Assembly: GCF_030463565.1 (NCBI RefSeq)
Contig: NC_134662.1
Coordinates: 6,735,001 to 6,799,000 of the forward strand
From: Pelecanus crispus
Taxonomy: Eukaryota; Chordata; Aves; Pelecaniformes; Pelecanidae
Direction: 5' to 3'
Length of the DNA: 64,000 bases
The notes beneath the pieces were generated by a model. It searched no databases. It was not told where the DNA came from and was given only the letters and a program-made list of their open reading frames with translations. Position 1 is the stretch's first letter. The number at the start of each line of letters is the position of its first letter. Positions 23,500-52,534 of this stretch are shown here, one piece after another. The position numbers and the translations under genes were made by a program.

Positions 23500-24250
23500 C
23501 CAAAACCTCAGCGATGGGAAACTCACTACAGTGTGATGCTGGCACCGCGTCCTCCTGCTCTGTCCCATGCTCTTGCACAGCTCCCGGGGCCTCGGAGAGA
23601 CCCCGGCGACGAGAACAGAGTCCGCGCCATCGTGCGCTTCATCTGCAGCGAGGGAGAACTTCGGCCCCGTGCCGGGGGACCACCAAGGGTCTGCCCTTTT
23701 GCTCGGGAAACAGCCAGTCCTCAGCTGCTGGCGCCCGGGCGGGCTGCTCTCCCTGCCGGGCAGCGCCGCAGGCAGCGGGGCCCCCGTCGCCTCTGTTCTA
23801 CCGACACCTGCCGGCGGCCGCCCGAGCAACAGCGGCGGCTTCCGCGCCCGCCGCAACCCGTGCCCGGCGCCGGGCCTGGCGGGGGCCCCGCGGCTGCGCC
23901 GGGCCTGGCGGGCGAGGCCGGGCCTGGCGGGCGAGGCCGGGCCCGGGCCTCCCGGCAGCCCCCGTGGCTCGGAGCGGGGGGCCGGGCCGGGCCGGGCCGG
24001 GCGGGTCTGGGGTGAGCCCCTCCTGCTCCCCTCCGCGGGGAGCCGCAAGCTCCTCTTGGGGCCGCCCCTGTCCGGCGGCGGCAGGCGGCCGCGCACGGCG
24101 CAGGGCCACCCGCCTCGGCCGCCTCCTGAGGGCAGCGGGCCCCGCCGGTCGCCCGCTGAGGGCGATCGCTCGCCAGTGCCGCGGCGCGCGCTGCCTGAGG
24201 GCGCGGGAGGCGCCAACATCACGCGCCGGCCGCAAAGCTGCTGCAGCGCG
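23500..24250. promoter_or_regulatory. CpG island upstream of tRNA-Val
   Basis: Very GC- and CpG-rich sequence ends at the tRNA-Val gene. Within it, 23868-23955 has a 19-bp motif (GCCGGGCCTGGCGGGCGAG) in about three copies, and 23981-24003 has a short GGGCC-type array. Long frames on both strands are composition artefacts. Whether a polymerase II promoter lies here is not visible. Confidence 0.65.
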
Positions 24251-24251
24251 G

Positions 24252-24324
24252 GTTTCCGTAGTGTAGCGGTTATCACGTTCGCCTCACACGCGAAAGGTCC
24301 CCGGTTCGATCCCGGGCGGAAACA
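24252..24324 (+). tRNA. tRNA-Val (anticodon CAC)
   Basis: This 73-base gene folds as a complete cloverleaf. The 7-bp acceptor stem pairs GTTTCCG with CGGAAAC, followed by discriminator A. The anticodon stem TTCGC/GCGAA encloses the loop CTCACAC, so the anticodon is CAC and the tRNA reads GTG. The T arm has the B box GGTTCGATCC and the A box lies near 24260. No intron is present and no CCA is encoded, as expected in a eukaryote. A T run at 24331-24335 fits a polymerase III terminator. It converges with the tRNA-Gly gene about 300 bases away. Function as an active gene is inferred from the intact fold, internal promoter boxes and terminator. Confidence 0.96.
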
Positions 24325-24330
24325 CCTATG

Positions 24331-24335
24331 TTTTT
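24331..24335 (+). terminator. Pol III terminator of tRNA-Val
   Basis: Five T begin seven bases after the mature 3' end of tRNA-Val, the usual position for polymerase III termination. Confidence 0.8.
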
Positions 24336-24594
24336 CTTTCGGGTTCCCACCCTGCTTCTTTTTGTCCTTCGCTTTATCATTATTTATTTATCGTTATTTA
24401 TCGTGATTTATTGTTATTTCCCGGCGGCCGGGGGCCCCGCCGCGAGCTGCGGCAGAGGTAACGGCGCCATGTGCCGCACCGCCCGCGCCTGGCTGGCGGC
24501 CGCCGGGCTTCGAGTGAGTAAAACGCAGCCGGGCGGGGCGCTTCGCGTGCAGACGCGTTCAGAATTTGCTGTGGAATCGGCGGGGAGCGGGGAG

Positions 24595-24622
24595 AAAAAA
24601 AAAAAATATTAAACGAAGAAAA
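24595..24622 (-). terminator. Pol III terminator tract of tRNA-Gly
   Basis: On the minus strand, four T (24622-24619) follow the tRNA-Gly 3' end after seven bases, with a backup run of twelve T at 24606-24595. Confidence 0.75.
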
Positions 24623-24629
24623 TGAGAGT

Positions 24630-24701
24630 TGCGTTGGCCGGGAATCGAACCCGGGTCAACTGCTTGGAAGGCAGCTATGCTAACCACTATACCACCAACG
24701 C
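24630..24701 (-). tRNA. tRNA-Gly (anticodon TCC)
   Basis: This 72-base minus-strand gene starts GCGTTGGTGGTATAGTGG and ends GGCCAACGC plus discriminator A (24630). The acceptor stem GCGTTGG pairs with CCAACGC. The anticodon loop is CTTCCAA, so the anticodon is TCC and the tRNA reads GGA. The B box GGTTCGATTCC is intact. From memory it is nearly identical to the vertebrate tRNA-Gly-TCC consensus. It faces tRNA-Val and is the closer of the two to DPP9. From memory, human 19p13.3 has the same pair just upstream of DPP9, in the same order. Confidence 0.96.
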
Positions 24702-24859
24702 TCGGCGAAAAGTATATCCCCGGCCTCCCTCAGCAACCGCGGCCGCCGGACCCAACCATTCCCCAGCGGCGGGGGGGGACGGGGAAAAACGGGGACGCAG
24801 CGAGCGCTGAGACTAGCCCCACAATCGCCCCCCGGCGGCAATAAGTGCTGAATTAGGGG

Positions 24860-26000
24860 GTTGTCTCGGAGCTGAGTGCGGAAAGAATATTCTATTTGCG
24901 CTTTTTTTACCCTCTGTCAGCCTCAATTCTCTCTCTACCCCCCCTCACTGCGGAGAATAGTTCCGTCCCCCCGCAGGCATCCCCCCCCCGCAGTGGTTCC
25001 TCCCAGCCCCCGCTCTCCCCCGCCCCCACGACTTGGTACGTCCCCCCGCCCGCGCGCTCCCGCCATCCCGCCCCGCGCGCTCCCGCCACTTCCGCCGCCG
25101 GGTGAAAGGTCGCGCTGTGGCAGGCCGCCGCCCCCGTTCCCCCCCGCCCCGTTTCCGGGGCTGCCCCGTGTCCGGGACATGGAGCGGGACTGACGGAGCC
25201 GCCGCCCCCCGCAGAGGAGCCGCCCCCCCGCCCGTCAGGGGGAGGTGGTCGCGCCCCGGGGTGAGTGGGGCGGGGAGCGCAGGGCCGGGCCGGCGGGGGG
25301 GCTCCCCCCGGGTGCGGGCAGGGCTCGGCCGGGGGAGGGGGGCCCGCCCCGGGCTGGGGGCGCTGACCCCGCCAAGGAGCGCTTCCCCGCTCCGCGGGCC
25401 GCGTTCCCCCCTCCCCGGGGCTGGGGCGGCCCTAGGGCGCTTGGTCCCCCCTGTTTGGCCCCCCATGACTTGCGCGCTGCCCCCCAGGGTGCGGGGGCGG
25501 CCGCCCCGTGCCTGGGCGGGTGTTCGCTCTCCCGGGGGCTGTCCTCCGGGCGGGGGGGGCCGCCCGCCCCGGGGGGGGCTCTTTGTATTTCCCTGCCCCC
25601 AGGGCTGGGGTGGCGGGGCGGGACGCCTTGCCCTGGCGGGGGGGGGGGGGGATGCCCCCCCAGCAGCCCGTGTTCTACCCGGGTAGGCGAGAAGCTGCTC
25701 GCTCCTCTTTTTCCGCAGGCAAAGAGCCGCCTCCAGCAGTGCAGGGAGGTGGGGGGACAGGGTGCTCCGTGCCCTGGGCTCCCCCCTCTCTGGCGAAGCC
25801 GTGGCCCGGCCTTCCCTCCGCAGCCAGCGCAGCAGCTCCCTATGGGGGTCTTGGCCCCGCTCACACGGGTGCAGATGGGCACGGGCTGCCGACAGCCTTT
25901 GCCGGAGCCCGTCCCTCTGTAGAGAAATCCCCAGCGGTTTATTCCACCCCCCGTTGCTTTTATTTTTGGAGAAGGAGGTCTTAAAGCTCCCGGCCATGAC
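24860..26000 (+). promoter_or_regulatory. DPP9: DPP9 CpG-island promoter and non-coding exon 1
   Basis: The DNA from about 24.9 to 26.0 kb is CpG-rich with no TATA box. ETS-like CACTTCCG (25087-25094) and GTTTCCGG (25151-25158) motifs lie ahead of a CCGGG/GTGAGT splice donor at 25260/25261. I infer a first non-coding exon ending at 25260 that joins the exon holding the long-form start at 27309. A four-codon upstream frame (ATG at 25179, stop ending 25193) lies in this exon. A run of 14 G at 25638-25651 is in the first intron. Confidence 0.65.
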
Positions 26001-26249
26001 AGGGACGCATCAGTAAGGGCTCCTCTAGGTGACCGTGTTGCTTTGGCTCTTCCTGAAGGCACCAGCAGGCCCCTCGGGGTCTCGCTGATGAATGAGTATC
26101 ATGATTCATGCCGGGTTTCTGATGTCTCGTGTCTGTTTTGTTCAGTTTCTTTTTCTCTGGGTTCAGCATTGGAGGATGTTATTGTTCCTTTTCTCTTTGT
26201 GAGCTGTGACAGGTGGGATGAGGGTGAGGTGTTCCTCTGAATCATTAAA

Positions 26250-26350
26250 ATCACAGAATAACTGAGATTGTAGGGGACCTCAGGAATTCTCTAGTCCAGC
26301 CCGCAGCTCAAAGCAGGGTCAGGGGTGAGATCAGACCAGGTTACTCAGCA
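26250..26350 (-). mobile_element. CR1-type LINE fragment
   Basis: 'aatcacagaataactgag', 'aggggacctcaggaattctctagtccagccc' and 'gctcaaagcagggtcag' follow in order the reverse complement of an avian-type CR1 3' end. It lies in DPP9 intron 1 on the strand opposite the gene. Confidence 0.75.
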
Positions 26351-27308
26351 TTCCTGAGCATCGCTCCTGTTGCCCTTCGTGCTTGCATCGAAAATTGTCC
26401 TTAAGTTACTGGATGCTGCTACTTCATCCCTCTCTGTTCTCCTCTGCACTTCAGGAGCTTCACTGCTGGCACTTCTTTGTGACGCTTTGTCTCTCCTGAT
26501 CCTCTGTGAGTGCAGTTTTGGTGGAGAAATGGCTGTTTCGGCAGACAGGGGCCTCTGTAAAAGATAGTGGCAGGTCTGGGGTGTGTCCGTGATTCAGAGC
26601 TCTCCCGAAGAGGAGACAAAGATCTTTGTACTTCAGCGTACCTGGGTAGGGAGGATGATAATGAAGGTAGTGCCGTCTTACGCTCATGGAAAATGGTCCT
26701 GTGTGGTGAGCCAGCGTTCCTCCGTGGCATCAGGCTGAGGCAGAGGGAAGCAGCAGTCTGGCTTGGAAGACAAATGTGGTTTTTATGTCCCAGGTGGGAC
26801 TGTGACGCTGTTGGTAATGGGGCTGCTGACCCTCTGTCTGGCTCCTTATGGTGTCCTTTGTTTGACTCTTGCCTGTAAGTGTATGGACCAGACCTCTGTT
26901 TCTCTGTTTTCGCAATTCTTAGTTTCTGGTACTTCAGAGAATTTAGGATTTTGGGAGGGGAATGAAAGGAAGGGTCAGTACTGAGGATTCTCAGACTTTA
27001 AGAAGAATTTTGTAGGAAAGAAAGAGGCAGGCCACAGAATTCACGGAGTCCCATTGTTCAGATGAAGAAGTCTCTCTCAGATTTATCTGGGTTGTTAATA
27101 GCCAGCATGTGCTGGCAGAACAGATTTGGACTGTGAAGTGCGAACCGAGGATTTTGATTGTGCCTCTGTGCTCAGTTGGAAGTGTGAGCCATGGAGGATG
27201 CTTTTATACAGCCTTATTCCTGTGACGGGAGAAACTGCAGTTATATGAAATCTGCTTTTTTCCTCTTCCTTCCTAGTTTCCTGTCCTGCCCAGCTTGCTG
27301 AGTAGTTA

Positions 27309-45256
<17,948 letters not shown>

Positions 45257-46505
45257 GAGCACAAGCCTCTGCAAACTGGACACTGACAGCTCACCTTCCC
45301 CCTCCTGTGCCCTGCCACTAGACAGCCATCTAACCCAGAGCACAAATGGCTGAGTGCCCACGTCCGGGCTGGGTGTCCCCCCCGAGCGAGGGGGGAGGGC
45401 GGAGGGCACCTTCCCCTTGGACAGTGCCACCTTCTTTCAGTTTCGAAGCTGGAGGTCTGCCCCTGCTCGGCTGCTCGTCCTGTTCCTCTCCGCCGGCCTG
45501 GCTGTTAATGCTTTTTTTGCTGCTACTCCCTCTATCCTGGGAATCAATGGACAGTGGTCTGTCTCCCAAGGCTGAGGTTTTTGTCCATCTCTCTCTCCCC
45601 CATCCTTTTCCCCTTCCACTGCACCTCTGCAGTTCCCATACTCTTACCTGCAAGAACTCAGTGCCTGTGTTGGAAATGGAAGAGCCGAATCAGCAAGCTG
45701 CCTTAAGCCAGGAGTGGGAGGGAAGAGAGGACTACCTATTCTTAAGCCCCAGGGGAGCTGATTGCTGCTGCTGCTGTGTCCTGGCCCTGCTGTGACAATG
45801 TGGAGCCCTGGGATGTGAAGAGAGCTCTACAGAAGCATGCAACACTAGTCTTTTCTATTTTTCAGTTTAATTTTGCAGAGCAGATGGAGGAAGTGGCTGG
45901 GGTCGGTAACAGCGTCCTCTGATACCTTTCTCTAATGGCCGCTCACAAGCCGAGTTGTGCCAACAGGTAGCATGGCAGCTGAAGCAGCTGGCTACAACCA
46001 GAGATCATCTCCCCAGAGATCACAGCAGCATTTGGGTTTTTGCAACACAAGATGGATGATATTTATGCAAATCCTCCCTCCCTCCGTTCTCTGTGCTGCC
46101 TCCTGATCCCACCTTCTCCTTCCTCGACACCCTGAGCTTTCAGATGTGCACTGAAATTGGCTGTGCTTCAGTTCTCTGCGGGTCAGTGACTGTTCCCCTT
46201 GCCCGTCTACTCAGCAAATGCTCTCTTCTGGTTTTTATTTACCTGGTCAACAGGAACTGCAGTTCTGGGGAGGGGGGGTTGAGCAATCGCACCTCAGGGG
46301 AGCACATACCCCCCTCAAGCCAAGGGTTCTGCCAGGGGCAAAAAGGAAAAACAAAAAAAAACCCCACCCAAATGAACCACATTGACTTGCCCTGGAGTAT
46401 TTTAAGTGCGTATTATGAAAAGAAAATATTTTTATGGATTCTTATTCTTTTATAATTATGAGTGTAAGATGTAGCGACTCATTAAAATATTGGAAAGAGA
46501 CACGC
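45257..46505 (+). other. DPP9: DPP9 3' untranslated region
   Basis: Non-coding continuation of the last DPP9 exon. The best polyadenylation signal is ATTAAA at 46481-46486, followed by a GT-rich stretch ('tttgtgcctgtttttgg'). No canonical AATAAA precedes it in a better context. Open frames in this region are not gene-like. Confidence 0.75.
46481..46486 (+). promoter_or_regulatory. DPP9: polyadenylation signal ATTAAA, DPP9
   Basis: Common variant signal with a downstream GT-rich element. The cleavage point is expected near 46500. Confidence 0.7.
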
Positions 46506-46509
46506 TGGC

Positions 46510-49410
46510 TGGCATTTGTGCCTGTTTTTGGAGTGCAGGAGAGGGCTCGGGAGGAAATGGCAGCTGGCTCACGATAGCCAAAGCCGCGTCTGTGGTAAAA
46601 GCAAAGCGCTCTGTTCGGTTTCTGTGCCGAGCAGTGGAGAGAATATTAAATCCCTGATGTTCCTCAGGGGAAGCATGATCCAAGCAATTGAAGATGCAGG
46701 GTGGAGAGTTGGGAATCCTGGACCGTGTTCTTGGCTCCGCCATTAAGGCGCTGCATGACCTTGAGCAAGTCAGACATCTCGTGCTTGCGAATACCAGCCT
46801 TGGCGCTGGAGGTCGGTACCCTCGCCCAGTGCCCCGGCTCCCTCCGATGACTTACAGGGACGCAGCTGCTCTGCTCCGAGCGCTTCCAAGCACTCACAGC
46901 TCTAATCCCACGCTAGGACGCACAGAGCTGCTTTTTGCAGGTGCTGGGCCTGCCTGTGCTCGCCCTCTCACAAAACCTGGCCTTGCTGTTTTCCTTTCTG
47001 TATGAGAGTCAGGCATTAATTAAAATGCTATTAAATGCCCTGAGGATGCAAGCTGGAGGCTTCTGTTTTAAATGCAAAGCATCTTACAGCTGGAGCATTT
47101 TGTTTTCTGAATACAGTTTGTGAGCATATTTGTTGCCCCCTTCTCATCCCTGTACCCAAATAATTGTCCTGACTATTGAAGCTGTGTTTTAGTTTCTACT
47201 ACGCACCCCGCTGAGTAACCCCTCGTGCAGCTTTTGAGGTCAAAGGGGCGGAAGGGGACGTAATGGAGGAAGTTGCACATCTCTGAAGTTTCCTTGAGAG
47301 GTATCTGCAGACAGAAAAGTTGCTCCCCTTTCTCCCTGCCTTCTTTAGAGCCAGGTGGGTGCCAGTGGATGGTAAGAAGCTCTGTTTTGCAGGGTTTGTT
47401 TCTTTTCAGTCTTAAACTGCTTTTTCCTGTCCTAAAAGAGCAAGTGTTTCCTAAAATGTCTGCAGTGCACTCTTAAAATGCTCTTGCCTAGAAGAGTTTA
47501 CAAATCTGTCAGCTCCTTTGATCCTCCAAGCTTGCTTCTGAAGCTGTAGGATTATTTGATGCCATAAAAAGGGGCTGGTTTTCTTCTTTGAGGATTGAGA
47601 ATCCTGAGAGGCATTAACTGGGAAATCACCTACCGCAATCCTGAGCTTTTCAATATGTAACAGGCTCTGCTGGGGATTGAAATACAAATGATGTGGGAGG
47701 CCCCCACCCGCCGTCGTGTGGGAAAGGTAATGGGAGTATGAAGCACGGTGCAGCTGGGTTCATGGTGTCTCTTTCGGATAGAGGATTTGCAGCTGTAGCA
47801 TGAAGTTGAGTTAATTTCCTGAGCGAGCGGTAACGGCCAGAGGAAGCAGCGGGCGTTGTAACGGGTGCCGGGGAAACCGGGCAAAAATGACTCTTCCTCA
47901 AGAATTGGGACTAAGCATGAGAGTGGCTTGGGAGGCATTTCTCCCACGAAAACCCAACATGTGGGGCTTTATTTTTAGGCAGAGGATGTGGATGGAGAAC
48001 AGATGTTCTTGATGTCTTATTTTTAAAACAAAAATACTGCTTGAGCTACAAAATTAAGCTCAGAAAAGCCACTGCTTGTCCCAAAAGATGCTCGAATGGA
48101 AAACTTTCCGCCATCTCCATTCCCAAAGCGTGTGGAATAAAGGTGCGATGACGGCTCTTGCTCTTGGAAAGCCGTGTCAGTGGAAACTGTTTGGTGATCA
48201 GGGGCGTCTCAGGCATTTGATCTCTGTCCTCCGCCGAGGCCCTGCCGTGTGCTGCATGGCTTTGCAGAGCAGCACCCCCAGAATAACTCGAGTTGCTCAG
48301 AAATACCAGGGCCCATCAAAGGGCGGGCGCGGCGTGCAGCGGAAGACAAATGGCTGCGGTGGCGGGGGCTGGGGGCAACAGGGGCCGGGGCTGGGGGAGG
48401 GCTGCGTGTGGATGCTGGCAAAAAGAAAGGGTGTAAATTGATATTGGAAAATCCTCACAGAGGGATTTTGGTGAAGCATGTATGCACAGGCATCCTGCCT
48501 TCGTGCTGGGACAGATGCAAGGTTTCGGTCACCAGCGTGGAGCAGCGGCTCCTCCACCTCTCCACCTCTGTAGCAAAACCTTTTATCTCTAGTTCCAGCT
48601 CGGAGGCTGGTGCAGATTTCTGCTGGTGCAGATTTCCGCTGGCTTTCAAGCGAAAACAGCTTCGTCCTGGCCCAGCGGCCGCAGCTCTTGCTCCACCGGG
48701 CTCTTCTGCTTTGCCTCGAGTCCCAAAGCTGCTCTGGGTTGGAGCTCGGAGGCTGAGCTGTCTCCAGCCCAGAGGCAAACCTTGCTCTGGAGGAGTCCAG
48801 GTACGATCCTGCCTTCCCCACTCATCCTTTGGCTTGGGGCGCGATCCTGCTGGGCGCTGAGTCCCCGAGCAGGGGCGGTTAGCTGTGCTCCTTGGCGGCG
48901 GCGCAGGGAGAGCTGCTGCTGCTGTGGGAAGGGGGAAGAGAGGGCCGGTCCAGCGGCAGAGAAAGCCGGCGGGGTTTTGCAAATAAAAAGCGGGGAGAGG
49001 CCGTAGGGAGCGTAGTGGGGCAGGGAGGGGGAGAGCCAGCACCGTCCCCGCTGCTCTCACTGCCCTTTGTCTGCGTTTGCCTCCTCCTGCCGTCTGGGCT
49101 CTGCTCTCTCGTGAAGCTGCTCGTTCCTCTCCTAAAAAGGACAGTTAAATGCTACCCAAAGGACGGCTAAGACCTCCTAAAGCTCCTGTCAAAACAGCAG
49201 CACGGCCACGCAAAAGCTGATCCAGCTGAAGGAACCAACGTGTCTCTCTTCCCTCTGGCTTGGCCGCTCTGTTTGCATTTCTCTGCCTCCTCGTCACCTC
49301 TAATTGGGGCTGGGAAAGACTCATTCTGCTCCCAGCCCATGGCCCCAGCTGGTAGCCATGGGGCTCAGCCCAGGGACCCCCCTGACCCCGCTCTCGCCGT
49401 CCTCCCAGCT
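46510..49410. other. spacer between DPP9 and the cathepsin gene
   Basis: No gene is recognised. A MIR-like SINE lies at 46705-46790. Composition rises in GC from about 48.2 kb toward the cathepsin gene, so its promoter and any non-coding first exon are probably in the last kilobase. An acceptor-like CTCCCAG just before the cathepsin ATG (49402-49408) would allow such an upstream exon. Confidence 0.5.
46705..46790 (+). mobile_element. MIR-like SINE
   Basis: 'tcttggctccgccattaaggcgctgcatgaccttgagcaagtcagacatctc' matches the MIR core on the plus strand with moderate divergence. Confidence 0.6.
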
Positions 49411-49417
49411 GGGTGCC

Positions 49418-51563
<2,146 letters not shown>

Positions 51564-51683
51564 GCCTGGGCTGCGGCGGGAGAGGACATCCCTCCCTCCA
51601 CGGGTGTCTCTTCCAGCCCTGGCTGCGGATCCAGGGCTGTTTCTTTCTGGAAAAGGGCTTTTGTTTGTGTCTGGTGAGAAACA

Positions 51684-51689
51684 ATTAAA
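51684..51689 (+). promoter_or_regulatory. polyadenylation signal ATTAAA, cathepsin gene
   Basis: ATTAAA lies about 120 bases after the cathepsin stop codon, with a short T/G-rich stretch before and after. The 3' UTR would be about 140 bases. Confidence 0.65.
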
Positions 51690-52129
51690 AGCATCCCTTT
51701 TAGCACGGCTAATTGCTCTGCGCCTGCAAACGGTGGCCGGGCAGGGTTTGGTGGCCGAGGCACAGCTTACGCAGCTGGTCCTTTTCCTGGTGGCAAAGAC
51801 AAATCTCCCTCCACACGATGCTCGGCAAGAAGCTCTTTCTCTGTGCCTTTCCTCCCAGCCTGGCTATCTCTTTCCCTTCTTTCCCCTGCCGCGGCCCCTT
51901 TCCCTTCCAGCTGAATCCCAAAGGCCACCAGCCAGGGCTGGATTTTCTGGCTGCGGCTGCAGCTCTGCCCGACCCTGCAGGGGCTGAGCCAAGAGTGCTG
52001 CGCCTGCACGCCCAGCTCCGTAAAAAATGGGTCTTTACCCCATCAAACCTGTGCGATAGGGCAGAAAACGAACCTTTCCCCCATCCTGCTTTTTATTTCC
52101 CCGCCATCCTGAATAATTTGGGGGATTTA

Positions 52130-52534
52130 GTGCCACACGCAGCCCCGCAGCCCGGAGGGTGGGTGAGGGCCAGGCCGGGGCGAGAGGGGCTGCAGGAACG
52201 CGGGGCACGGCCCGTGGCAGCCGGGCTCCCCGAAACGCCGCGCATCCCTCCTGGGAGCGACCACGCAGCAGAGCATGGCCCCAGGGGCACTGGCTGGGGG
52301 GAGACTACTGTCTGCAAGTCCCCTTGTCCCAGTGGCTCCTTGTCCCAGTGTCCCCACGGCTCCTTGTCCCAGTGCTCCCCTGGCCCCTCGGTCTCTTGCC
52401 CCGCCGCGGCCCCCCAAGGGTTAACCCGCCCGGGCTGCCTGCCCGCACCCAAGATGGCCGCCGGGGCGCCCGCTGAGCGGCCGCAGCCCGCCTTGACCCC
52501 TCCCGCCCGCCGTAGTGCGGGCTTCCTTTCCAAG
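52130..52534 (+). promoter_or_regulatory. MYDGF: MYDGF CpG-rich promoter with YY1-type sites
   Basis: GC-rich sequence without a TATA box. Two copies of the YY1 motif CCAAGATGGC lie at 52450-52459 and 52531-52540, the second overlapping the start codon. YY1 sites just downstream of the start site are typical of housekeeping promoters, so transcription probably starts close to 52.43-52.5 kb. Confidence 0.6.

Noticed and set aside
23437-24406. Long frames of 145-280 codons on both strands beside tRNA-Val
   Set aside because: They are GC-composition artefacts; some run straight through the tRNA gene.
24876-26062. Pro/Gly-rich frames of 160-350 codons in the DPP9 promoter island
   Set aside because: They overlap on both strands and span the first-exon donor; no family resemblance.
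48249-49060. Frames of about 200 codons on both strands upstream of the cathepsin gene
   Set aside because: No signal, domain or splice context; GC-rich spacer artefacts.
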